Position numbers and translations under genes: made by a program. From Myxococcales bacterium (lineage in GTDB: Bacteria > Myxococcota_A > Polyangia > Polyangiales > Polyangiaceae), in contig JADJCA010000002.1 of NCBI GenBank assembly GCA_016703425.1, positions 496,001 through 560,000 on the forward strand: a DNA stretch of 64,000 nucleotides, in the 5' to 3' direction. Positions 1 to 7,756 of this stretch are shown here, piece after piece. The notes under the pieces are model-generated. The model worked only from the letters and a program-made list of their open reading frames with translations. It ran no database searches and had not been told where the DNA came from. Position 1 is the first letter of the stretch, and each line of letters opens with the position of its first letter.

Positions 1-924
1 ACGCCACATGTCGTGGCGCTCGCGCGGCGTGAGCGCCGAGTGCAACACGGCGACGTCATCGCCGAAGCGACCGCGAAAGCGCGCCACGAGCTGCGGCGTC
101 AGCGCGATTTCGGGGACGAGGACGACGGTGCCGAGCTTCCGCTCACGGGCCGCGCGGATGGCTCGGAGGTAGACCTCGGTCTTTCCCGAGCCGGTGACGC
201 CGTCGAGGAGGAAGGTCCTCGTCCCGGACGACGCGGCACCGAGCGCTTCTTCAAGCGCCTGGCCCGCATCCGCTTGCGGCGGCGTGAGCTCGGGCACCGG
301 CTCGGGCCGCGCCTCTTCCGAGAAGAACGGATCCGACGGTGCGTCGCGGGCGTCGAGCCGCACGAGTCCAAGCTCTTCGAGCCGCTTGCACGCGGCGCGG
401 GCGTTCGACCAAGTCTCTTCCAAGCGCGCGATGGATGATTCGCCGGCAGCGCGCAGGTGCGCGAGGATCGCCTTGCCCTGCCCTCGCGTGGCCGCGTCGC
501 TCCCCTCACCTCCGCCGGCCGTGGGCACGACCCACAGGATCTTGCGCGAGGAGAGCCCCTTCTTGTCGGCGAAGAGCATGGGCTCGCGCAGCGCATCGGC
601 GGTTTTTCGGTCGAGCGGTGGGAGGGCGAGCTTGAGCACCTCGCCGAGCGGCGCGAGGTAATAGCTGGCGACCTCTCGCATGAAGCTGAGGAGCTCCGGC
701 GGAACCGTCGGCTGCGCTTTGTCGTCGAGCGTCTCGGCGACGGCGCGAACGCCGGGCGGAGGCTCCCCTTCGCGGAGTCCCAAGGCGACGCCGACGAGAC
801 GACGCGAGCCGAAGGGGCAGACGACGCGCATGCCCGAGACGATGCGCTCGGCGAGGGCGGGCGGCACCGAATAGGAGAAGATGCGCGCCAGCGGCACGGG
901 GAGTGCGACGTCGACGAGCAGCAC
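1..924 (-). CDS. priA: Primosomal replication-restart helicase PriA, N-terminal part (cut by left edge)
   Basis: PriA is the 3'-5' helicase that reloads the replisome at stalled forks. The 308 codons present run from a GTG at 924 and leave the window still open. The start has the family's DNA-binding opening (VDVALPVPLARIFSYSVP, then VVCPFGSRRLVGVALGL). The Walker A motif DGVTGSGKTEVYL has its GSGK at about residues 245-248, followed near the edge by the typical VAVLHSALTPRERHDMW stretch. The kinase gene upstream stops only three bases before the GTG, and an in-frame TGA lies directly before it, so this start is firm and translation is probably coupled. The Zn-binding and C-terminal helicase motifs fall outside the window. 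Confidence 0.93.
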   Translation of the reverse strand, partial: MLLVDVALPVPLARIFSYSVPPALAERIVSGMRVVCPFGSRRLVGVALGLREGEPPPGVRAVAETLDDKAQPTVPPELLSFMREVASYYLAPLGEVLKLALPPLDRKTADALREPMLFADKKGLSSRKILWVVPTAGGGEGSDAATRGQGKAILAHLRAAGESSIARLEETWSNARAACKRLEELGLVRLDARDAPSDPFFSEEARPEPVPELTPPQADAGQALEEALGAASSGTRTFLLDGVTGSGKTEVYLRAIRAARERKLGTVVLVPEIALTPQLVARFRGRFGDDVAVLHSALTPRERHDMWR

Positions 925-927
925 GAG

Positions 928-2292
928 TCAGGGCCCGCGCATGAGGGCGATGACAACGACGACCACGACGATGACGACGAGCGCGACGACGGTGCGAGAA
1001 ACGCCGGGCTGCTGCTCCCTGGGCTCCGTCGGCAAGAGGCGCGAACTCGAGGTGGCCTCCGGCGGCACCGAGACGCTGGTCCCAGCGATGGATGGCGGTG
1101 CGGCGACGGCGACGGGGGCCGGCGGCGGACGGGGCAACTCGACGGGCGGCGGAGGGCGATCTTCCGCGGGCGCGGCGAGGGGCGGCGGCGCAGGGGTCGG
1201 TGCCGGTTGCGGAACTACCACCGCGGGCGCCGGCGCCGGCGTCCGCTCGATGGGCCGGAGCTCGACGAGGGGTCCGCGCTGAATGGCGGCGGCGGCGCGC
1301 TCGCGCACGCGGCGGTGCTCGAGGGCCTCCTCGCCGAAGGTTGTCGTGAGCCAATCGCCCAACTTGATGGAGCTCGCGAGCTGGCCCGTCTCGATGGCGT
1401 AGGCCTCGAGGTCCATGAGCAACGCCTGCGCCGAGGACGGTCGCTGCGCAGGATCTTTGGAGAGTGCACGCTTGCAGATGCTGTGGAGCTTGGCCTCCTC
1501 GGGGAGCCCCTTCTTCGGCAGATCGGGGATCTCGGCGCGGCGCGCTTGAGCCAAGAGATCGGCTCGGCCCCCCTCTTCGGCGCGGTACAGCTTGTGCCCT
1601 GAGAGCAGCTCCCAAAGGAGGATCCCCGCGGCGAAGACGTCGGCGCGCGCGTCGATGGGCGCGCCTTCCGCCTGCTCCGGGCTCATGTAGCCAGCCTTGC
1701 CCTTGATGGCGGCTTCGTCGAGCGATGGCGTCGACGCGAGCACGGCATCGTTGGCGTGGGCGATGCCAAAGTCGCAGACCTTGACGTCGCCGCCGAAGGA
1801 CACGAGCACGTTCGACGGCGACACGTCGCGATGCACGATGCCGAGTGGCCGACCGTCGTCGTCGGTTCGTCGGTGCGCGTAGTCGAGGCCGCGCAAGGTT
1901 CCGCACACGATGGTCAGCGCGAGGTCGAGCGGCAGAGGGATCTTGCGCTTCGTGCAGCGGCGGAGGAGCGCGCCGATGTCAAAGCCCTCCACGTACTCCA
2001 TCGTGATGAAGAGCCGCCCGTTCTCGCGGCCCAAGTCGAAGACCGTGACGATGTTCGCGTGCGTCAGCCGCGCGGCGAGCTTCGCCTCGTGGATGAGCAT
2101 CTCGGCGAAGCGCGCGTTCTCGGAGAACTCCGGGAGGATCTCCTTGACGACGAAGAGGCGCGCCGTCCCGAGATCGTTCGTCACGCGCGCAAGGAACAGC
2201 TCGGCCATGCCGCCCTTGCCGACGAAGTCGAAGAGCGTGTAGCGGCCGAAGGTGCGCGGGAGGCGACTCAACTCGTCGGATTGCACGGCCAC
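928..2292 (-). CDS. Ser/Thr protein kinase with C-terminal tail anchor
   Basis: A 454-residue Hanks-type kinase. The Gly loop GKGGMAELF lies at about 25-33, the beta-3 Lys at K50, the alpha-C Glu at about E69, HRD at 154-156 and DFG at 174-176. The catalytic loop reads HRDVSPSN, with Ser where most kinases have Lys; this variant is common in myxobacterial kinases as far as I recall. The kinase domain ends near residue 300. A long Pro/Ala linker follows (about 345-425), then one very hydrophobic Val-rich helix (about 433-449) with only MRGP after it. The kinase is therefore cytosolic and tail-anchored, with no external sensor. It lies between a lipoprotein gene 27 bases upstream and priA 3 bases downstream, so all three are probably one transcript. 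The substrate is unknown. Confidence 0.93.
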   Translation of the reverse strand: MAVQSDELSRLPRTFGRYTLFDFVGKGGMAELFLARVTNDLGTARLFVVKEILPEFSENARFAEMLIHEAKLAARLTHANIVTVFDLGRENGRLFITMEYVEGFDIGALLRRCTKRKIPLPLDLALTIVCGTLRGLDYAHRRTDDDGRPLGIVHRDVSPSNVLVSFGGDVKVCDFGIAHANDAVLASTPSLDEAAIKGKAGYMSPEQAEGAPIDARADVFAAGILLWELLSGHKLYRAEEGGRADLLAQARRAEIPDLPKKGLPEEAKLHSICKRALSKDPAQRPSSAQALLMDLEAYAIETGQLASSIKLGDWLTTTFGEEALEHRRVRERAAAAIQRGPLVELRPIERTPAPAPAVVVPQPAPTPAPPPLAAPAEDRPPPPVELPRPPPAPVAVAAPPSIAGTSVSVPPEATSSSRLLPTEPREQQPGVSRTVVALVVIVVVVVVIALMRGP

Positions 2293-2319
2293 GTCTCGTT
2301 CAGCGCTCCGGTTGGGTCG

Positions 2320-2799
2320 CTACTTTTTCGCCGACGGGGCCGCACCCGGGATCGGGATCGTCGGGAAGCCGCTCGGCAAAGCCGTCGGCAGCACGGTCGG
2401 AAGCGTCGTCGGGAAGCCGCTCGGGAGCGCCGTCGGGAAGCCGCTGGGCAGCGCCGTTGGAATCGCGAAGGTCGGCGCTGTCGTGGGGGCAACGCCCGCG
2501 TCGCTAACCGCAACCACCGCAACGCCGCCGTCGGCCGTCTTCACGGTGGTTGTCGTCGGACGGACCGGCACCGGAGGCGCACCCGTCAGCGTGGGCACCG
2601 GCGTCGGCGCGACCGTGGGCGCGACCGTCACCGCGGTAGCCGGCGTCGCCGTGGTCGCGACGGCGGTGGGCTGAAGGCCCGCCGCGTCGGGCTCGCCGCC
2701 GCGCTTATCGCACGCCGGTAGCGCCGCCAGCGCGAGGCCAAAGGTCAGCGAAACACCGAGTGACCCAGAAAACCGTGCACGCGGGGGGGTAGCGCTCAT
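2320..2799 (-). CDS. Repeat-containing Pro/Thr-rich lipoprotein
   Basis: A 159-residue secreted protein of unknown function. A signal peptide ends in the lipobox LPAC (Cys at about 29), so it should be lipidated. The rest is low complexity: Thr/Pro/Ala/Val stretches, then an eight-residue repeat of the form ALPSGFPT in about four copies near the C-terminus, encoded by a 24-bp tandem DNA repeat. No enzyme domain is visible, so it may be an extended surface spacer. It is the first gene of a likely operon with the downstream Ser/Thr kinase and priA. The opposite-strand reading frames here lack any protein-like features, whereas this frame has a clean signal peptide. Confidence 0.75.
   Translation of the reverse strand: MSATPPRARFSGSLGVSLTFGLALAALPACDKRGGEPDAAGLQPTAVATTATPATAVTVAPTVAPTPVPTLTGAPPVPVRPTTTTVKTADGGVAVVAVSDAGVAPTTAPTFAIPTALPSGFPTALPSGFPTTLPTVLPTALPSGFPTIPIPGAAPSAKK
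2359..2460 (-). repeat. 24-bp tandem repeat, about 4.3 copies
   Basis: Units start at 2359, 2383, 2407 and 2431, with a partial fifth at 2455. Units 1, 3 and 4 share the core cgtcgggaagccgct; unit 2 is diverged. The unit equals eight codons and stays in frame inside the lipoprotein gene, so copy-number change would lengthen or shorten the protein without breaking it. Confidence 0.85.
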
Positions 2800-2921
2800 G
2801 GGGCCCTACCTTATCGCAAAGACACTCCGAAGGGCTTGCCCATGAACCGCACCGCCGATGAGCGCCGAGGCGCGCCACCCGTGTTATGCCCTCTCGCGAA
2901 ACGCGGGCGAGGTACGAAGCG

Positions 2922-4370
2922 ATGAGCGGCCACGACAAGGGCAAAGGCAAGGGCGGCGCGCCCGACGTCGGGTCCGACGGCGGGTCCGGCGCCGCCCCGG
3001 CAGCTTCGCCGAAGCGCCCCGACGCTCCCCCAACATCGCGCTTCGGGCGCCTCGCGCGCCTCGGCGCACTGGCCCCGCGCGCGCTGCCGCTCGCCACGGT
3101 GGCCGTCAAGCGTGCCCTCGGCCGCGCGCCTTCGCCGGAAGAAGAAGCGCGCGATCAGGAGCGCATCCTCCGCACGGCGAAGCAGACGGCGAGCGCCATG
3201 CTCAAGACGCTCGGAGAGATGAAGGGGTTGCCGCTCAAGCTGGGCCAGATGGCCTCGTACATCGACGGGCTCGCGCCACCCGGCTACGAGGCTCGCTTCC
3301 AGGAAATCTTGTCGGAGCTTCAGTCCAAGGCGCCGCCGCTCTCGAGCGAGGCCGCGCGGCGCGTGATCACAGCCGAGCTCGACGGTTCACCGGAGGAGCT
3401 CTTCCAGTCGTTCGAAAGCGAGCCCTTCGCCGCCGCGAGCATTGGGCAGGTGCACCGCGCCAAAACGCGCGGAGGCGAGGCCGTCGCCGTCAAGGTTCAA
3501 TACCCGGGCATCGACAAGGCCATCGAGAACGACCTCAAGAGTCTGTCCACGCTCGAGAGCATGGTCGCGCCCATCGGCCGCCGCTACGGCACCAAAGAGA
3601 CGACGCGCGAGATCGCCAGCGTCTTTCTCTCGGAGCTCGACTACGGCCACGAAGCGGAGATGACCGATGCGTTTCGACGCATCCACGAGCGCGACGCCGA
3701 CATCGTCATTCCTCGGGTTCACCATGGCCTCACGACGCGCCGCGTCCTCACCACGGATCTGATGGGCGGGACCGACTACGCGACCTTCGTCGACGAAGCG
3801 AGCCGCGCTGACAAAGACGCTGCCGGCGCGACCATCTGGCGGTTCATGTTCCGGTCTCTTTTTGGCCACGGCGTGCTCTACGCCGATCCGCACCCCGGCA
3901 ACTACCGCTTCCTCGGCGGCGGGCGCGTCGCGTTCCTCGACTTCGGTTGCACCAAGCGCGTGCCCGACGAGCTCGTGCGCGGCATGAAACGCTACGTCCG
4001 CGCCGCGCAGCTCGAGGATTGGCCGGCTTTCGACAAGGCGTGTGTCGAGGTCCTCGGTTACGACCCCGATGACGCGGAGGGCTGGGCGCTCTACCGCGCG
4101 TACACGTTGCTCGTGCTTACGCCGTTTACGACCAAGGGACCGTTTCGTTTTACGAAGCCCTTCGCCCGCGAGTCGGTGGCGTTCTTGGTGAGGAACACGA
4201 AGAAGCTCGTCCACAAGGAGGGCGCGTCCTTGCCGCAGTTGCCCAAGCCGATCCACATGCCCACGGATTTCACCTTCGTGAATCGGCTCCAATGGGGCCT
4301 CTCAAGCGTGCTCGCGGGCCTCGAAGCCGAGGCCGACTACCGCGCCATCACGGATGAGTGGATGGACTGA
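2922..4370 (+). CDS. ABC1/UbiB (ADCK-type) atypical kinase
   Basis: A 482-residue member of the UbiB/ABC1/ADCK atypical kinase-like family, whose bacterial and mitochondrial members support quinone biosynthesis or lipid homeostasis. All family marks are present: KLGQ of the KxGQ motif at 106-109, the Ala-rich loop AAAS at 170-173 in place of a Gly-rich loop, the nucleotide Lys K191, the catalytic ADPHPGN with Asp322, and DFG with Asp340. No membrane helix is evident. ATG 2922 is preferred because GAGG sits nine bases upstream; an in-frame ATG at 2886 would add 12 residues but has no good ribosome site. No ubiquinone or menaquinone genes are nearby, so the exact substrate is open. Confidence 0.9.
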   Translation: MSGHDKGKGKGGAPDVGSDGGSGAAPAASPKRPDAPPTSRFGRLARLGALAPRALPLATVAVKRALGRAPSPEEEARDQERILRTAKQTASAMLKTLGEMKGLPLKLGQMASYIDGLAPPGYEARFQEILSELQSKAPPLSSEAARRVITAELDGSPEELFQSFESEPFAAASIGQVHRAKTRGGEAVAVKVQYPGIDKAIENDLKSLSTLESMVAPIGRRYGTKETTREIASVFLSELDYGHEAEMTDAFRRIHERDADIVIPRVHHGLTTRRVLTTDLMGGTDYATFVDEASRADKDAAGATIWRFMFRSLFGHGVLYADPHPGNYRFLGGGRVAFLDFGCTKRVPDELVRGMKRYVRAAQLEDWPAFDKACVEVLGYDPDDAEGWALYRAYTLLVLTPFTTKGPFRFTKPFARESVAFLVRNTKKLVHKEGASLPQLPKPIHMPTDFTFVNRLQWGLSSVLAGLEAEADYRAITDEWMD

Positions 4371-4435
4371 GGGCGGTCCGGGCGACGCTTGGGACCCGGC
4401 GTGCCGCCCTAGAACGGCGTGCTACGTTACGTGTC

Positions 4436-4681
4436 ATGGCTCGGGTCAATCTGACACTCGACGATGACACGAAGTCGTGGCTCGATAGGCACGCGAAGCC
4501 GGACCGCCGTGCCGCCCTCGCACGCACGTTGATCCGGGAGGCCATCGACCGGAGAGAAGCGCTCGCGCGGCGCAAGAAGTTGGCAGCCGACTACGCGGCA
4601 GGCCGGGCCGACAGCCGGGGGCTGCTCGAGGACTTCGAGGCTGGTTCGTTGGAGGTTCTGGGCCTTGAAGAAGACGACTAG
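4436..4681 (+). CDS. Antitoxin of a MazEF-like pair (ribbon-helix-helix type)
   Basis: An 81-residue protein with a short beta segment (VNLTLDDD) followed by helices, the layout of a ribbon-helix-helix DNA-binding antitoxin. Its acidic C-terminus ends LEVLGLEEDD, a typical flexible toxin-binding tail. It overlaps the downstream MazF/PemK-type toxin gene by 17 bases, the classical antitoxin-first order. Such antitoxins usually repress their own promoter, so an operator is expected in the short gap 4371-4435; I see no obvious palindrome there. The assignment rests on size, fold pattern and the toxin partner rather than on a specific family motif. Confidence 0.8.
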   Translation: MARVNLTLDDDTKSWLDRHAKPDRRAALARTLIREAIDRREALARRKKLAADYAAGRADSRGLLEDFEAGSLEVLGLEEDD

Positions 4682-5075
4682 TCGGCGTCACGAGGGCGCG
4701 CGCCCGGCGGCGATAAGGCGCGGCGACGTCATTTGGGTCGACTGCGATCCGTCCGTCGGCGTCGAGCCGAAGAAGGTGCGGACGTGTGTGGTGGTCTCGA
4801 ACGACATCGCCAACGAACACGGCGCTGCGGTTACCGTCGTGCCGACCCAGCAATACACCGCGGAGCGGGCCGCGCGGGCGTACATGGTCGATCTACGCGC
4901 GCCCCGCTCCACGCTGACGGAGCCGCGCGTGGCGAACGCGTCGATGGTCATGACGTTCGATCGTCGTCGAATCGTGCGGCGCGCTGGGCGCATTGGGGTC
5001 GACGCAGCGCGGGCCCTCGATGGAGCGCTCGCGATGCATCTCGGCCTGGACGGGGCAGGAGTCGTGAAGCGGTGA
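4665..5075 (+). CDS. MazF/PemK-family endoribonuclease toxin
   Basis: A 136-residue toxin of the MazF/PemK/CcdB fold, whose members cut mRNA at short sequence motifs. It shows GDVIWVDCDPSVG at about 20-32, VRTCVVVSND (the conserved Arg and beta-strand), AVTVVPTQ, and a C-terminal RRIVRRAGRI segment matching the family's D-x-x-R region. The N-terminal 18 residues (KKTTSRRHEG...) are extra. Translation probably starts at TTG 4665: GGAGG lies about nine bases upstream, inside the end of the antitoxin gene, giving coupled but weaker initiation as expected for a toxin. No other mobile-element genes flank the pair. Confidence 0.88.
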   Translation: MKKTTSRRHEGARPAAIRRGDVIWVDCDPSVGVEPKKVRTCVVVSNDIANEHGAAVTVVPTQQYTAERAARAYMVDLRAPRSTLTEPRVANASMVMTFDRRRIVRRAGRIGVDAARALDGALAMHLGLDGAGVVKR

Positions 5076-5256
5076 TGGTCTCTTCGAGCCAAGCCTTGTC
5101 GATGGTCCGTCTCCGTGCTGCGCCCGAGTGCACGTACGTCCGTTCCTCCGATCCTGGCGCGCGGGATTCGGTTTCTGGCACGCGAAGCGCCGGCCGCGTT
5201 TCGTCCCCCTGCGTCGATTCATCGGACGGATGCCTTGGCTCGCCTAGACTTCACAC

Positions 5257-5710
5257 GTGGCCACGAGCATCCAAGAGCGGCTCTATCCGCAGCTGACCTG
5301 CTTTGGCTGTGGGCACGCGAACCCGCGCGGGTTCCACCTTCGTTCCTTCAAGGGCGAAGGAGACGTCGTCGGAGCCTTTCGACCGTGGCCCGAGCACGAC
5401 AACGGCTTCGGCTTCTTGAACGGCGGCATCATCACCACCGTGCTCGATTGCCATACCGCAGCCGCTGTGTTGCTCGAGTCGCACGAACGCGGCATGCGTG
5501 ACCCGGATGGCGCGCCGGCCATCTTCCTCACCGCCGGCTTCGAAGTCCGCTTTCTCAGGCCGACGCCGCGCGATGGTGAGGTCACGCTCGCCGCGCGCTT
5601 GGTCGAGGCAGGGCTACGACGCGATGACGTGCGACGCCGAGCTCTCCGCCGACGGCAAGGTTCGCGCGACGATGCGCGCGAGCTGGAAGCGGTTTCGCCG
5701 CCGCAGTTGA
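5257..5710 (+). pseudogene. PaaI-like hotdog thioesterase, frameshifted
   Basis: A small hotdog-fold acyl-CoA thioesterase-like gene. The first frame (GTG 5257) gives CFGCGHANPRGFHL, then FGFLNGGIITTVLDCHTA, the Asn-Gly-Gly and helix-Asp region that form the active site in this family, then AIFLTAGFEVRFLRPTPRDG. Just after ARLVEAG (about 5610) that frame turns into Arg-rich nonsense running to 5823. The family-like ending (YDAMTCDAELSADGKVRATM) continues one frame over, to a stop at 5710. Removing one G from the GGG in gcagggctac restores a 150-codon gene. This is either a sequencing error or a fresh pseudogene. Confidence 0.8.
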
Positions 5711-5781
5711 CCCACGCTACTTCCTGGAGTGGGAAATGTGGCCGGACGCGCTCGAGCGCGACGGAGACGACGCCGTCGCCT

Positions 5782-7626
5782 CTATCGGCTCTGAGCGAGG
5801 CGGCGCAGGTCGGCGGCGCATAGGCCGTCCAACCCCGCGCGCTTTTCTACGGGTTGCTTCCTGCGGAAGGCGAGATCCTGAGTGGCCGTGAAGCATCCGT
5901 GCTTGGCGGCTTCAACCTGAGGCATGCACATGTAGCTCCTGAGAGCTTCGCAATTCGCAAGCGACGCGCTCACGATGGTCGGCGGTGGCGGCGTGGGCAG
6001 AGGCGTCGGCGCCGGAGGATTGGTCCCCTTCGCTTCCGTCGCCTTCGCTTCCGACGCCGCGAGGCCGCCACCTGCCCCGCCCTGCGTACTGTTCTTCTTG
6101 TGCTCCGCCTCGTCTTTCTTGTGCTCCGCCTCGTTCGTCTTGGGGTCTTGGTTCGCTTCGACGCTCTCGTTGGGGGCGACGACCACAACCTTCGTGTCCT
6201 TCTCCGCGCGCGTCGTGGTTTTCGCCGCTAGCGGCGTAGCGGCCCGGGCGGCAGGGCGCGTCTGTTTTTGCGCCATGGGGTCCGCGACGGGCAAGGGGAC
6301 CGCAGGCGAAGGCTGCGTCGCCGCCGCGGTCGCGGTCGCGACGGCAGGACTCTGCTGCGGCGTGGATTGCACGGCGACGGGCGCCTCGAGGTTGGCACCG
6401 GAGCGCACGAACAGCACGAGGGCGAGGCCGCCGCTCGCGAGGAGCGTGGCGCCCGTCATGGCGCCGATGAGCATCGCCGGAAGGCGCTTTCGCTCGGTCG
6501 GCGGCGCTGGCTGAGGCGTCGCCGGAGCTGCCGAATACGGCGGGGGCTGCATCGGCGGGCCATAGCTGGGAGCGCCCGACTGCGCGTGATTCACCATCGT
6601 CGTCGGCGCGTAGGCCACGTGCGAATGCGACGGTACTGGCTCCGGCGTGACGACGTTGCGCGTCCCCGACGCGTGCACGTAGCTGGTCGCTTGGTTCGCG
6701 ATGAGCTGGGCCGACTCTGGCGACATCGCCTCGATGACCGCGTGCGCAAACTCCGCGGCCGACTGCGGCCGCTCGCCGGGGCTCACCGCCAGCGCGCGCA
6801 TCAGCGTAGACGAGAGCCGCGCTGGCAGAACGACGCCGCGAGCCGACGGAGGCGCCGGCTTCATGCGCTCGGTGGGATCGTCAAAGCGCAGCCAGGGCAG
6901 CGCGCCCACGAGCGTCACGTAGAGCACGACGCCAAGCTCGTAGATGTCGGTTGCGGCCGTAGCGGGGGCCCCGAAGAAGCGCTCTGGCGCCATGTACGCG
7001 GGCGTTCCTCGGATGAGGCCCGCGTGCGTCGTCGTCGAGGGCGACGCGTTCGCGTCGCGCGCGATGCCCAGGTCGAGCAGGAGGGCCTGCCGATCGCCCT
7101 CCGTCACGAAGATGTTCTCGGGCTTCACGTCGCGATGCACGAGGCCCTCGCGATGGAGCGCCTGGAGCGCCTCGGCGAGCTGCTCGAACAGATGAAGCGC
7201 GACGTCGAAGCGCATGGGCGCGCGACGGAGCCTTTCGGCCAGCGACTCGCCGCCGTAGCAAGGCATCGCGATGAAAGGGAGGCCGTTCGGAAGGACGCCC
7301 GAGTCGACCACCTCGACGAGCGCCGGGTGCCGAACGCGGCGAAGGCGGACCGCCTCCTCAAGGAAGCGACCGCGCTCCCGATCGCTGAGTGAAAGCTCGG
7401 GCCGGAGCACCTTGAGCGCCAACATGCGCCCGTGTGCGTCTTGCACCCTGTAGACAATCCCGGTGGCGCCTTCGTCGAGGCCGCCCAGCACCTGATAGGG
7501 CCCGATCATGTCGGGCAGTGGGTTGGCCGCCTGCACCACGCCGCGGATGCTACCAGCGTTTGCATTGAACGGGACCGATGCCATTGGATTGTTTGACGAA
7601 CGTCCGGAACAAAGGGTTCCTTGCAC
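5782..7626 (-). CDS. Ser/Thr protein kinase with one TM helix and a Cys-containing external tail
   Basis: A 614-residue kinase. The nucleotide loop LDEGATGIVYRV is at about 50-61, the beta-3 Lys at K72, HRDVKPEN with HRD at 164-166, and DLG instead of DFG at 185-187. The kinase domain ends near residue 310. A Pro/Gln-rich linker precedes one TM helix (about 395-417, LIGAMTGATLLASGGLALV). The outside part has a Lys/Glu-rich stretch with a 21-bp direct repeat (6095-6136, encoding a twice-repeated EAEHKK) and ends in a roughly 60-residue domain with four Cys. The start is uncertain: GTG 7626 has AAGGG upstream, and an in-frame ATG at 7584 is possible. DLG still supplies the metal-binding Asp, so activity is plausible. 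Confidence 0.92.
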   Translation of the reverse strand: MQGTLCSGRSSNNPMASVPFNANAGSIRGVVQAANPLPDMIGPYQVLGGLDEGATGIVYRVQDAHGRMLALKVLRPELSLSDRERGRFLEEAVRLRRVRHPALVEVVDSGVLPNGLPFIAMPCYGGESLAERLRRAPMRFDVALHLFEQLAEALQALHREGLVHRDVKPENIFVTEGDRQALLLDLGIARDANASPSTTTHAGLIRGTPAYMAPERFFGAPATAATDIYELGVVLYVTLVGALPWLRFDDPTERMKPAPPSARGVVLPARLSSTLMRALAVSPGERPQSAAEFAHAVIEAMSPESAQLIANQATSYVHASGTRNVVTPEPVPSHSHVAYAPTTMVNHAQSGAPSYGPPMQPPPYSAAPATPQPAPPTERKRLPAMLIGAMTGATLLASGGLALVLFVRSGANLEAPVAVQSTPQQSPAVATATAAATQPSPAVPLPVADPMAQKQTRPAARAATPLAAKTTTRAEKDTKVVVVAPNESVEANQDPKTNEAEHKKDEAEHKKNSTQGGAGGGLAASEAKATEAKGTNPPAPTPLPTPPPPTIVSASLANCEALRSYMCMPQVEAAKHGCFTATQDLAFRRKQPVEKRAGLDGLCAADLRRLAQSR

Positions 7627-7756
7627 TTGGCCCTTTTTCTACCCAACTCCTGACTTGGCCGTGCGACCGGGACTGCCCACGCACCACACTCCACGACGGT
7701 CGCCTGCGCTCCCCGTAAACGTGCCCGTGCCCGTGGACGACGTCCTTCTTCGCCTC

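Noticed and set aside
506..1906. 466-codon minus-strand frame
   Set aside because: Arg-rich shadow of the kinase and priA, with no motif. The kinase frame shows every catalytic signature.
1756..2721. 321-codon plus-strand frame opposite the kinase and lipoprotein
   Set aside because: Very Arg/Asp-rich, no domain, and antisense to two genes with clear features.
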